Shown: positions 1 to 7,038 of the stretch, in pieces
Numbering within the stretch: position 1 is the first letter of the stretch
Layout of the letters: the number at the start of each line of letters is the position of its first letter
NCBI GenBank assembly: GCA_013329455.1
Contig: DUKF01000059.1
Location: 1 to 15,404, forward strand
DNA length: 15,404 nucleotides
Reading direction: 5' to 3'
Source: Methanotrichaceae archaeon
GTDB lineage: Archaea; Halobacteriota; Methanosarcinia; Methanotrichales; Methanotrichaceae
Notes under the pieces: generated by a model
Seen by the model: only the letters and a program-made list of their open reading frames with translations
Databases searched by the model: none
What the model was told of the DNA's origin: nothing
Program-made: the position numbers and the translations under genes

Positions 1-104
1 GAAGCTGGTTCGAGAGCAAGCAAAGTGTCATTCGAAATGCTATAAAAGAATATATAAAACATCTAAATTATAATGTCTCAACCACGCTAACTGCGTAAGT
101 CCTA
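1..104 (+). mobile_element. 3' end of an IS630-like insertion sequence
   Basis: The first 98 bases read as the end of a transposase-like frame. Its stop codon lies inside CTGCGTAAGTCCTA (91-104), which ends in TA, the dinucleotide duplicated by IS630/Tc1-type elements. The reverse complement, TAGGACTTACGCAG, resembles terminal repeats I recall from IS630-type elements of methanogens and cyanobacteria. That recollection is from memory and was not checked. The rest of the element lies before the window, so its other end cannot be seen. Confidence 0.42.
3..98 (+). CDS. C-terminal fragment of a probable DDE transposase (IS630-like)
   Basis: The frame is open from the left edge for 31 codons and ends in TAA at 96-98. 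It begins SWFESKQSVIRNAIKEY, which fits the pattern at the C-terminus of IS630 transposases, where a W-(L/F)-x-S-K type segment after the last catalytic acid is followed by about 30 basic, helical residues. Catalytic residues would lie outside the window. The call rests on this short match and on the IS-like end that directly follows. A chance open frame cannot be excluded. Confidence 0.35.
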   Translation, partial: SWFESKQSVIRNAIKEYIKHLNYNVSTTLTA

Positions 105-524
105 TGTAGTTAAAATGGGGGTCGCGGTTCAGGCAATCTGTCAAAACATGTAGAGTCTTCTCGCACTTGGAGCTATAGCTCAGAAAAACGCTGTAATAGA
201 ACGCCTTATTCATAGCTCAATCGCCCTCTCCTCTGCCCTCAAGCTTGCTGAGTCTCAACCACGGCACGCCTTATTATATTTTCTTCGTTCAAATTTGTTT
301 CAGTGGCTGAGATACGATAGCCTCAAAATAGCCGCCCACCGAATGGCGCCGAAGGCGCTCCCCGATACCGGAGACACCCAATGAGCACTTGCCCGCCGTC
401 TTTAGTTTGGAAAAAGAGAGGACCTATAAATCAAATACGAGGAGAGGCCCGGATCTCGCCGACCCGGACTCGGGCTTGCAGCCGCCCCGGTGCCGCGCCG
501 CCTTTAGTATAAGTTAATTAGAAT
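105..524. other. Intergenic region without a recognisable gene
   Basis: I see no convincing coding frame here. It holds a 12-base direct repeat with the IS-like end (GTCTCAACCACG at 75-86 and 252-263), a 10-base direct repeat (ACGCCTTATT at 201-210 and 266-275) and a small hairpin (GCGCC-GAA-GGCGC, 346-358). A TATA-like element (CCTATAAAT, 423-431) is followed about 25 bases later by a very GC-rich stretch (445-503) containing GCCCG/CGGGC complementary arms. The repeats may be debris of older insertions, and the GC-rich stretch could be a small transcript, but neither is established. Confidence 0.5.
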
Positions 525-542
525 AAAAATACGACCAAAAAA
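525..542 (-). terminator. T-rich terminator downstream of purA
   Basis: Read on the minus strand, the sequence just after the purA stop codon contains a run of six T (542-537) and a run of five T (529-525). Oligo-T tracts without a required hairpin are the usual archaeal intrinsic termination signal. Position and strand fit the end of the rhodanese-ligase-purA transcript. Confidence 0.55.
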
Positions 543-558
543 TGAGAAGGGGGGGGCC

Positions 559-1824
559 TCACCCTCTCCTCACCGTCTGGTCCCTTCCGGGTCCGAGCGA
601 GACGATGGTGATCTTCACCTTCAAGAGCTCCTCGATCCTCTCGACGTAGTCCTTGACGGCCTGGGGCAGCGCCTCGTAGGACTTCGCCCCGGTGATGTCC
701 TCGGTCCAACCTACCGCATCCTCGTAGAGGGGATTGCAGCGGGCGAACTCGACGGTGCTCTCGGGCGGGTAGTCGAGGACCTCGCCGTCCAGCTCGTAGC
801 CGGTGCAGATCTTGATCGGGTCTAGGCCCCCGAGGACGTCCAGCTTCGTTATGGCGATCTCGGTGTAGCCGTTCAGGTACATCGACTTCTTTGCGAGAAC
901 CGCGTCAAACCAGCCGCATCTCCTGGGGCGGCCTGTGGTGGTACCGAATTCTTTGCCGACTTTGGAGAGGTGAGCGCCGGCCTCGTCTGCAAGCTCCGTT
1001 GGCATCGGCCCCTCGCCAACCCTGGTCATGTAGGCCTTGACGATCCCGACGACGCTATCGACCCGCGCAGGTCCGACGCCCAGGTTCGCACACGCGCTCC
1101 CGGCGGTGGTGAAGCTGGAGGTGACGAACTTCTGGGTCCCGTGGATGACGTCTAAGAAGGCGCCCTGCGCCCCCTCCGCCAGAACCTTCTTCCCCTCGTC
1201 AAGGGCGACGTTGATCTCGTAAGAGACGTCGGCGACCCGGTCGCTGAGCTTTCTGCCGATCTCAAGATACTCGCCGATGAGTTTTGGGTCTCGCACGACG
1301 GATGGGTCGCCGCCCATCTCTGCAATTGCCTTCTCCCTGGCGGGAGCGATCTCATCGAGCTTCGCCTCCAGAAGGGCGGGGTCGGTCAGGTCCTTCATCT
1401 GGACCTCGTCTCGGCTGAACTTGTCAATGTAGGCGTAGCCGATCCCCCTCTTCGTCGTTCCGATCTTGTCCTTCCTTCCCTTCTCCCGCAGCTCGTCAAG
1501 GGTGATGTGGTAGGGCATGATGATGCTCGTCTTGGCGTCAATCCCGATGTTGACGGTGATCCCCTCGGCCTCCAGAGACTCGATCTCGTTCCATAGGACC
1601 TTTGGGTTCAGGACTACTCCTGGGCCGATGAGAAGCCTCGCCCCGAAGATGACGCCGCTGGGGGTGAGGTGGAGCTTGTAGGTCTTGTCCCCGACGATGA
1701 CGGTGTGGCCCGCGTTGTCCCCGCCCTGGAACCTGACCACGACGTCGTAATTCTCAGCCAGGAGATCGACGACCTTCCCCTTCCCCTCGTCCCCGAACTG
1801 AGACCCTGTGAGTATGGTGAACAT
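559..1824 (-). CDS. purA: Adenylosuccinate synthetase
   Basis: Joins IMP and aspartate with GTP hydrolysis to give adenylosuccinate, the first committed step from IMP to AMP; cytosolic. The protein (421 residues) opens with the family signature GSQFGDEGKGK (residues 7-17) with the catalytic Asp12, then GGDNAGHT (34-41) with the catalytic His40. Further in are GTTKRGIGYAY, GEGPMPTEL, GTTTGRPRRCGWFDA and, near the end, LGPGRDQT. Length is typical for the full-size family. I chose the ATG at 1824 because AGGGG lies six bases upstream and family members begin just before this signature. An in-frame ATG at 1845 would add seven residues. It is the last gene of a minus-strand cluster, 38 bases after the RimK-family gene, and is followed by a T-rich terminator. 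Confidence 0.96.
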   Translation of the reverse strand: MFTILTGSQFGDEGKGKVVDLLAENYDVVVRFQGGDNAGHTVIVGDKTYKLHLTPSGVIFGARLLIGPGVVLNPKVLWNEIESLEAEGITVNIGIDAKTSIIMPYHITLDELREKGRKDKIGTTKRGIGYAYIDKFSRDEVQMKDLTDPALLEAKLDEIAPAREKAIAEMGGDPSVVRDPKLIGEYLEIGRKLSDRVADVSYEINVALDEGKKVLAEGAQGAFLDVIHGTQKFVTSSFTTAGSACANLGVGPARVDSVVGIVKAYMTRVGEGPMPTELADEAGAHLSKVGKEFGTTTGRPRRCGWFDAVLAKKSMYLNGYTEIAITKLDVLGGLDPIKICTGYELDGEVLDYPPESTVEFARCNPLYEDAVGWTEDITGAKSYEALPQAVKDYVERIEELLKVKITIVSLGPGRDQTVRRG

Positions 1825-1862
1825 GGTCTGCCCCTGAAGTTGCATCGTAAATAACCGTTCCC

Positions 1863-2750
1863 CTAACCCGACTCGTCCAGCCGATCAACGAGGTGCCCGG
1901 CTATCATCTCGCCCGCATCGATCCCCCAGGCGAGATAGACTCCCCGGCCCGAGGGCGTCCCATTAACCTCCAGAACCGCGAGGCCCTCGACCGTCTCGAT
2001 CAGGTCGACGCCACTGTAGACGGTCCCAACAGCCCCGTTGGCCTTCAGGGCCAACTCCTCGATCTCGTCGGTCAGGGGCCACCTCTAAGGCGCACCCCCC
2101 TGGGATAAGTTGCTTATCCAGCTACCCGGAGGCGCAACCCTGTATATCGCTCCTGCCACCTGCCCCCCCACCACGAAGACCCTGATATCCCTGGGCGACG
2201 GGGCTGTGGATTCGAGAAACTCCTGAAGGTAGACGACGCCGCTGGACGCGAGAACCTCTCTGAGGGGGTGCAGGTCCTCGGAGGTAAGAAGAGCAAGATC
2301 CCGCCCCTTGTAGCCGAATAGCGGTTTTGTGACCGCCCGGCCTTGCTCACTAACGAACTTTGAGGCGGCCTCAAAGCTCGTGGTCACCAAAGTCTTTGGA
2401 TGAGGAATCCCCGCCTGGTGGAGGGCGATGGAGGTTGCAAACTTGTTGGCGGCCCTCGAGATCGCCGAGGGCGGGTTGACGATCGGCAGGCCCAGCTGCT
2501 GGAGGGCGGAGAGGGTCTCGAACCGAAAGGCGACGTCGACGGACCCACTCCTGCCAAGATCCCTCACGACAAGGCCGTCAAGCCCCACAAGGTCGATGCC
2601 GTTTCCTCTGATGTGGAGGCCGGGCCCGATCCTGGCCGCAAGCTGGGAGAAGTTCAGAAAGGGCGACTCTGCCCCCAACCTCGAAAAGCCATCCCTGATC
2701 GCCCTCGCGGTCCAGTCGTCGGGATCGGTGACCACAATTCCAAAGCGCAT
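1863..2750 (-). pseudogene. RimK-family ATP-grasp glutamate ligase, interrupted by in-frame TAG
   Basis: The frame reads as a full-length RimK-type ATP-grasp enzyme of about 295 codons, with one TAG at codon 222 (2087-2085). Before it are the N-terminal domain (MRFGIVVTDPDDW), the ATP-binding stretch KPLFGYKGRD and DIRVFVVGGQVAGAIYR. After it, in the same frame, comes RWPLTDEIEELALKA, then GVDLIE and LEVNGTPSGRG, which carry the metal-binding Glu and Asn. A product stopping at TAG would lack these and probably be inactive. RimK-type enzymes add glutamate to proteins or cofactors. In methanogens MptN (tetrahydromethanopterin) and CofF (F420) belong here; MptN is plausible but I cannot decide. 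I chose the ATG at 2750, where family similarity begins. The true end is also TAG. Alternatives to a broken gene are readthrough, pyrrolysine insertion or sequencing error. Confidence 0.85.
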
Positions 2751-2782
2751 GAAAAGCGATGAGGCGGCCCGGATATATCGGA

Positions 2783-3136
2783 CTATCGGCCGACGATCGG
2801 CAACCCTTCCAGGTGCCACTGCCTGATCCCGCCGAGCATGTTGCGGACATCTTCGAAACTGAGCCGCTCCATGATCTTCGCTGCATTTGCCGACCTGATC
2901 CCAACGAGACAGTAAACCAGGTATGTCTTGTTTCTGTCGAGCTTTTCGAGATCGGCTTCGAAGGTCGGAGAATGATAGTCGATGTTCACAGAATCCTCGA
3001 TTCTGCCCATCTCGTACTCCTGCGGGGTCCGAACGTCCAGGATCACAAAGTCGGGATCGCCAACTCTATCCCGGATCAAAAGGCTCGATTCCCGAGGATT
3101 CAAGTTTTGAATCGACAGTTTCGAAGGATTTGTCAT
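2783..3136 (-). CDS. Rhodanese-like domain protein
   Basis: A single-domain rhodanese of 117 residues. It shows the family's FVILDVRTPQEYEMGRI segment near the N-terminus, the active-site loop YCLVGIRS with Cys76 as the likely persulfide-carrying nucleophile, and the closing NMLGGIRQWHLEGLP. Such small rhodaneses carry sulfane sulfur for cofactor or tRNA thiolation or for detoxification; the substrate cannot be read from sequence. No signal peptide, so cytoplasmic. I used the ATG at 3136. A TTG at 3169 would add 11 residues without similarity to the family. It leads the minus-strand cluster, 32 bases before the RimK-family gene, and ends in TAG. A TATA-like box lies at 3191-3200. Confidence 0.88.
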   Translation of the reverse strand: MTNPSKLSIQNLNPRESSLLIRDRVGDPDFVILDVRTPQEYEMGRIEDSVNIDYHSPTFEADLEKLDRNKTYLVYCLVGIRSANAAKIMERLSFEDVRNMLGGIRQWHLEGLPIVGR

Positions 3137-3190
3137 CAAGAAGGCTCCGATGGGATACGATCGCGCCAAAATACTTCAAACCTTTTGTCG

Positions 3191-3200
3191 AAATTTAAAG
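3191..3200 (-). promoter_or_regulatory. Candidate TATA box for the rhodanese-ligase-purA cluster
   Basis: On the minus strand the sequence is CTTTAAATTT, an A/T-rich box in a GC-rich surround. Transcription would start about 25 bases downstream, leaving a leader of roughly 35 bases before the rhodanese ATG at 3136. No second promoter is evident in the short gaps before the ligase and purA. Confidence 0.4.
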
Positions 3201-3344
3201 GCCCTCCCCGACTACGGGGAAGAAATCTGCCTGAAAGCGAAAATAACGGTTGATACGAAAACGGAACGGGGCTCGTGGTGAAAGGCCACACCACGACGGC
3301 CCCAATTCCATTTCAAAAAGGTCTATCAGCTGCTCGTCCGAGAT

Positions 3345-3893
3345 TTACTCGGTATCGTCCTCTTCTTCAGTCTCTTCGACGACTACTTCGTCGTCGATGA
3401 CCTCTCCGTCCTCAGTCTCCTCGACTACTTCATCCTCGGCATCCCCGGCATCCTCAGTCTCGGCAACCTCGGTCTCTTCGACTACCTCATCAGCCACCTC
3501 ATCGGCGAGCTCGAAGTAGTACTCCTCAGATCCCTGAAGGGTCACGGCCGCAATGCATCTGGTTTCGTCCTCGACGAAAGCGCCGTAGACCTCGACTATA
3601 TCACCGCCGGTGATGTTCTCGTCGAAGGTTCCCCAGGGGCCAGGTGTCGCCTGGAAGACGGTTACGTTGACGATCTCGCTGCAGAAGGTGCCCTCCTCAT
3701 CGGTGGATACCTCGACGGCCCAGACGGTGGGTGCGCCCATAAGGCCCTCAGCGGGCTCGTTGAGCTCGAACGCAACACCGGTGAACTCGACCGTCTCAAA
3801 GTCTGTCATATCTTCTTCGCTGGTTTCATCTGCAAGTGCCATCCCTACGGAAAGCAGGAATATCGCAAATACCATAATTAGGCGTTTATACAT
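3345..3893 (-). CDS. Exported protein with strongly acidic C-terminal tail
   Basis: Family not recognised. The 182-residue protein has a clear signal peptide (MYKRLIMVFAIFLLSVG, probable cleavage after ALA at residue 21). A compact central part follows (about 25-128) with two cysteines (Cys71, Cys112) that could pair and two N-glycosylation sequons (NVT at 76, NIT at 93). From about residue 128 the tail is almost entirely Glu, Asp, Val and Thr, with the unit DEVVEETE at 135-142 and 154-161 and a variant DEVVVEETE at 168-176. The segment IVEVYGAFVEDETRCIAAVTL could form an OB-like barrel, but this is weak. Start chosen by the ribosome binding site GGGAGGAG just upstream. A lone gene with its own promoter, divergent from thiL. 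The tail might bind divalent cations, an inference from charge only. Confidence 0.8.
   Translation of the reverse strand: MYKRLIMVFAIFLLSVGMALADETSEEDMTDFETVEFTGVAFELNEPAEGLMGAPTVWAVEVSTDEEGTFCSEIVNVTVFQATPGPWGTFDENITGGDIVEVYGAFVEDETRCIAAVTLQGSEEYYFELADEVADEVVEETEVAETEDAGDAEDEVVEETEDGEVIDDEVVVEETEEEDDTE
3366..3491 (-). repeat. Degenerate Asp/Glu-Val-Thr coding repeat
   Basis: This stretch encodes residues 135-176 of the acidic exported protein and contains three copies of a DEVVEETE-like unit separated by similarly acidic linkers. On the plus strand it appears as a TC-rich repeat encoding serines in the wrong frame. Such tracts are prone to slippage, so the copy number may vary between strains. 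Confidence 0.6.
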
Positions 3894-3900
3894 AGCTGTT

Positions 3901-3940
3901 CTCCTCCCTGTAGCGTTTAACGACGTTTCCAGTATAAAGA
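3901..3940 (-). promoter_or_regulatory. Promoter and ribosome binding site of the acidic exported protein
   Basis: On the minus strand a TATA-like box (TCTTTATACT, 3940-3931) lies about 40 bases before the ATG at 3893. A strong Shine-Dalgarno sequence (CAGGGAGGAG, 3910-3901) sits seven bases before it. The spacing predicts a leader of under 20 bases. Confidence 0.5.
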
Positions 3941-4022
3941 GTTATTCTATGTTTTATTCGATAATCATAAAAATATCGGAGTTGGATCGCCCTGTACTGG
4001 AGATGACATCCTGAAATAACAA

Positions 4023-4031
4023 GTTTTATGA
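4023..4031 (+). promoter_or_regulatory. Candidate TATA box of thiL
   Basis: GTTTTATGA lies in an A+T-rich gap between divergent genes. It is about 30 bases upstream of the thiL ATG, which predicts a leaderless or nearly leaderless transcript. No ribosome binding site is visible before the ATG, which agrees. Confidence 0.4.
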
Positions 4032-4058
4032 TATCTGAGAACAAATAGGCGATGCGAA

Positions 4059-5060
4059 ATGACTCAGAGGTGCATAGATCTGGGGGAACGGGAAGTCGTG
4101 AAGAGGATCACAGAGATCCTGGGCATCTTGCAGAGGGACGACTGCACCACGGCAGAAGATGGCGAAAGATGCCTCGTCTGGACGACGGACATGCTCCATC
4201 GGAAAGCCGACTTTCCGGGGATCGCAAGCCCCTGGCAGATCGGTTGGATGACGATCGCAGTGAACCTCAGCGACGTTGCGGCGATGGGCGCCGTGCCCCT
4301 CGGCCTCCTCGTGGCTGCGGGAATCCCGCCAGAGACAGAGCTCTCCTTCGTTGAGGAGATGTTCACCGGGATGAGGGACTGCGCCCACCGTTTTGGAACA
4401 AAGATACTGGGCGGCGACCTCGACTCACACGATGAGCTGACCCTCACGGGAACCGCCCTCGGCTGGGTCGAAAAAACCCACGTCCTCCGCCGACATGGCG
4501 CCAGGCCCGGAGACTTTCTCTGCACCACTGGGACCATGGGATCGGCGGGCGCGGGCCTGAGAGTGGCCCTGGTGGCCGAAGGGAAAGAGAGAGGGAGGAT
4601 CGAAGAGGATCCAAACCTGCTGGCTCTGACAAAAAGGCTTCTTGAGCCTGCGCCCAGGATAAAAGAGGGACGGGCCCTCGCCCTCTCCAAATCCGTCACC
4701 TCGATGATGGACAACAGCGACGGTCTCGCCCTATCTCTATACGACCTGGCGGATGCGAGCAGCGTCGGCTTTTTGGTCGAAGAAGACCTCATCCCCGTTG
4801 ATCCCCTCGTCGCCGAAGTGGCGAAGGACAAAGAGGACGCCATCGACCTCGCTCTTGCCGCCGGCGGCGACTTCGAGCTGGTCTTCACAGTGAGGCCCGA
4901 CCTTATCGAGAGGGCGAGGCTCGCCTGCGAATTCACCGTCATCGGAACGGTCCTGGAAGAAAAGAAGATCTGGATCAAGTCCGAGAAGGGAAAAAAGACG
5001 TTAGAGGCCAGGGGCTACGAGCACATGTTGGGCTTTTCCGACCAGGAACCTTCGGCATAA
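4059..5060 (+). CDS. thiL: Thiamine-monophosphate kinase
   Basis: Phosphorylates thiamine monophosphate with ATP to give the coenzyme thiamine diphosphate; cytosolic, last step of thiamine synthesis. The 333-residue protein shows the order expected for ThiL in the PurM/AIR-synthase superfamily: TTDMLHRKADF (42-52), NLSDVAAMGA (69-78), the metal-binding GGDLDS (118-123), the SMMDNSDGLALSL segment (215-227) and GGDFELVFT (269-277), the archaeal form of the bacterial GGEDYEL motif. Length is typical. The start is the ATG at 4059. An ATG at 4052 is in another frame and encodes nothing recognisable. The gene is transcribed alone and converges on moaA with a 37-base gap. AIR synthase is the main look-alike, but the motifs and length favour ThiL. 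Confidence 0.93.
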   Translation: MTQRCIDLGEREVVKRITEILGILQRDDCTTAEDGERCLVWTTDMLHRKADFPGIASPWQIGWMTIAVNLSDVAAMGAVPLGLLVAAGIPPETELSFVEEMFTGMRDCAHRFGTKILGGDLDSHDELTLTGTALGWVEKTHVLRRHGARPGDFLCTTGTMGSAGAGLRVALVAEGKERGRIEEDPNLLALTKRLLEPAPRIKEGRALALSKSVTSMMDNSDGLALSLYDLADASSVGFLVEEDLIPVDPLVAEVAKDKEDAIDLALAAGGDFELVFTVRPDLIERARLACEFTVIGTVLEEKKIWIKSEKGKKTLEARGYEHMLGFSDQEPSA

Positions 5061-5097
5061 TCACCACAGCACAGCCCCCACGCCAAAGAGCTGCTTT

Positions 5098-6006
5098 TCA
5101 CTGGTCGCCACGGCGCCCTTCACAAAAGTAGGGGCTCCTGAGAAGGGTGGCCTTCTCGATCAGCCTTTTCGTCTCCTCCAGGTCAGCGGAGCCGAGATCC
5201 ACCAGGTTGTCGTTTCGAAGAAGGCAGGGCTTCAGCTTGCCGTCGGAGGTGACCCTGAGCCTGTTGCAGTTGGCGCAAAACTCCGTGTTGTCGATCGGCC
5301 GGACCACCTCCACCTCTGCACCGGAAAGAAAGTACTTTCGCCTCCGGTGCATCTCTCTCGTGACGATTTTGTCCGCTCGGCTTTCAAGCTCTTTCTCGAT
5401 CCTTAACAGGTCGCCGCCGAGGCCGTGGCCCACCAGGTCCAACAGCTCGATCAGCTGGAGGATGACGCCCCGATCCCTCGTGAAATCCACCATATCCCAG
5501 ACCTCGTCCTCGTTCTCCTTGAGAACTACCATGTTCACCTTGACCGGGACAAGCCCCGCCTCGATGGCGGCATCTATCCCCTCCAAAACCCGTCGGAGGT
5601 CTTCTTCGGTACCGCCCGTGATCCGAGAGTAGACTTCGGGGTCGAGGGAGTCGAGACTCACGTTCACCCTGTCCAGACCCGCCTCCGCGAGAGATTTGGC
5701 CCTTTCGGCGAGAAGGGTCCCGTTGGTGGTGAGGGAGATGTCGAGGCCTTCAGGCAGCCTCTGGAGGATCGACTCGAGGTCGGGCCGCATCAGAGGCTCG
5801 CCTCCGGTGAGCTTGACCTTCTTCACGCCGAGGTCAGCCCCGGCAAGTATCACCTTCACGATCTCGTCTCCCGATATCTCGCGCCACCCCGTGGGGCTCG
5901 CCTCTTCGCCCTCGTGATGACAGTAGAGGCAGCTCATGTTGCACCGGGATGTGATCGCGATCCTAAGGCCTGTGACCTTCCGGCCGAAGGGGTCCACCAG
6001 AGTCAT
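5098..6006 (-). CDS. moaA: GTP 3',8-cyclase MoaA (molybdenum/tungsten cofactor synthesis)
   Basis: A radical SAM enzyme that turns GTP into 3',8-cyclo-GTP, the first step of pyranopterin cofactor synthesis; in methanogens this cofactor serves tungsten or molybdenum formylmethanofuran dehydrogenase and formate dehydrogenase. The 302-residue protein begins with DPFGRKVTGLRIAITSRCN. It carries the N-terminal cluster motif CNMSCLYC (Cys22, 26, 29), GGEP (68-71) and TTNGTLL. The second cluster motif near the C-terminus is FCANCNRLRVTSDGKLKPC (Cys244, 247, 261). The bacterial terminal Gly-Gly is absent. An ATG at 6015 and a longer frame to 6102 exist, but a TATA box at 6028-6038 puts the transcript start near 6008, so a leaderless start at 6006 fits best. 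Confidence 0.93.
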   Translation of the reverse strand: MTLVDPFGRKVTGLRIAITSRCNMSCLYCHHEGEEASPTGWREISGDEIVKVILAGADLGVKKVKLTGGEPLMRPDLESILQRLPEGLDISLTTNGTLLAERAKSLAEAGLDRVNVSLDSLDPEVYSRITGGTEEDLRRVLEGIDAAIEAGLVPVKVNMVVLKENEDEVWDMVDFTRDRGVILQLIELLDLVGHGLGGDLLRIEKELESRADKIVTREMHRRRKYFLSGAEVEVVRPIDNTEFCANCNRLRVTSDGKLKPCLLRNDNLVDLGSADLEETKRLIEKATLLRSPYFCEGRRGDQ

Positions 6007-6027
6007 CGGAGCCATCTTGAGGCTGAT

Positions 6028-6038
6028 AGTATTTAGAG
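6028..6038 (-). promoter_or_regulatory. TATA box of moaA
   Basis: On the minus strand the box reads CTCTAAATACT, centred about 25 bases before the ATG at 6006. That spacing predicts a transcript beginning at or within a few bases of the start codon. It also makes the upstream in-frame ATGs unlikely starts, because they would precede or overlap the promoter. Confidence 0.5.
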
Positions 6039-6340
6039 TTTGGATCGAGAACTTATCAGTCCGAGGATCAGGCTTGCCGTCCCACATCCCCGAGCCCACC
6101 AAGAGAACCCACCGGAATTGCCGAGGGAGGGCTGAGACCCCACAGAATTACGACTTAAGGAATCGATGTTCATCGGTCACCGGTTAAGAGAAGAATCGCA
6201 ATGTAGCTGCGACTTGGGCTGCAAACCCGGTAAAATTAGACAGATCTACGAAGTCGGAGGACGTTCTTTTTCAGATTTAATCTCATTTTTAGATCGCATA
6301 AATCGTGTGAAAAATTGTTAGATTAAGTGGCTCAAGGTCC
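6039..6340. other. Intergenic region with an IS4-end-like sequence
   Basis: No coding frame is supported. At 6171-6188 the sequence CATCGGTCACCGGTTAAG matches the left end of the IS4 element at 7039 in 15 of 18 positions and in the same orientation. The bases after it do not resemble the interior of that element. The part from about 6260 to 6330 is A+T rich and contains T and A tracts that could end transcription of the beta-helix gene (TTTTTCACACG on the minus strand near 6316-6306). Confidence 0.4.
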
Positions 6341-7038
6341 TTAAACCATGGACATTGAACCAATGTTCACTTTGAGGACCTCGGATTTCGATCCACTTTC
6401 TTGTGATACGACCTTTGTCACTTCGATATCGACGTTCTCCTTGATGACGGACCCTACTGAATTGTGGATCGATATACTCTCATGAGTATTGTTGCACACT
6501 ATGTTGCTTACAACAAAGTTTTCATCGGAGTCGATGAGGCTGACACCGTACTCACCGTTGTTGTTGGCGAAGTTCTCTAAGATGGTATTGTAGGCGGAGC
6601 CTCGAAGCGTGATTCCGCTCAGGATGTTGTAGCTAGCATTGTTGTAAGATAAGTTGTTGTAAGTGGAGTTCTCAAGATAGATCCCATCGAAGCCGCTTTT
6701 GTTGACGTCGTTGCAAAATATCAGGTTGTTGTTGGATCGGTTCAGATAGAGACCGAAACCTCGGTTGTTTGTTACTGTGTTGTTTGCTATGGTGTTGTTG
6801 CTAGAGGTGACGCTCACTCCAGCGTGTGGGTTGCCCGAGTTCATGATCACGAAGCCCTCGATAGCGCATCCGTCGGCGCTCAGGGTTACGGTGCTCTCGA
6901 CCCTGTCTCCGCTGACGACGGGCTTTCCGTCCCCCATGTTTACACCGCGAAGGGCGATCCCGGGCTTGTTCACGGTCACGGTCTCGTCGTAGGTCCCGCT
7001 CTTGACATAGATTATGTCACCAGGGTCTGAATTGTCTA
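6341..7038 (-). pseudogene. 3' part of an IS-disrupted NosD-like beta-helix protein gene
   Basis: This stretch continues the reading frame interrupted at 8455 and ends in TAA at 6341. It starts (D)NSDPGDIIYVKSGTYDETV, a classic opening of NosD/CASH right-handed beta-helix domains. Repeated rungs follow, such as NNTIANNTVTNNRGFGLYL, NNLIFCNDVNKSGFDGIYL and YNTILENFANNNGEYGVSL, each about 22-24 residues with Asn ladders. The last 35 residues (VDIEVTKVVSQESGS and on) are not rung-like. Such proteins in methanogens are usually secreted surface proteins that bind or process polysaccharide. No start codon with a plausible signal is left upstream because the IS4 element lies there, so this half is probably silent. 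Confidence 0.85.
7029..7038. repeat. Target site duplication, left copy (GAATTGTCTA)
   Basis: GAATTGTCTA directly abuts the left inverted repeat of the IS4-family element and is identical to the copy at 8445-8454. Removing the element and one copy restores the reading frame of the beta-helix gene. Confidence 0.95.

Noticed and set aside
7..20. GGTTCGAGAGC as part of a tRNA T-arm
   Set aside because: No acceptor or anticodon arms can be paired around it, and the bases are better explained by the transposase-like frame.
1863..2087. General TAG recoding (pyrrolysine at every TAG)
   Set aside because: TAG also ends this gene, the rhodanese and the symporter at sensible places, and reading through the ligase and rhodanese stops would run into the next gene. 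A single special TAG remains possible and is reported as a finding.
2085..2100. Frameshift at the run of six G just before the TAG
   Set aside because: The protein pattern on both sides of the run and of the TAG is in the same frame, so a substitution explains it better than an indel.
3250..3519. Ser-rich plus-strand frame
   Set aside because: It is the antisense of the Asp/Glu-rich tail of the exported protein and its serine runs arise from that repeat.
4064..4978. Long open frame on the minus strand opposite thiL
   Set aside because: It is the mirror of a confidently assigned gene, is rich in Ser, Arg and Pro, and has no domain or ribosome binding site; a by-product of GC-rich codon use.
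5425..6036. 203-codon plus-strand frame opposite moaA
   Set aside because: moaA on the minus strand has both iron-sulfur cluster motifs and a promoter; the opposite frame has none of these.
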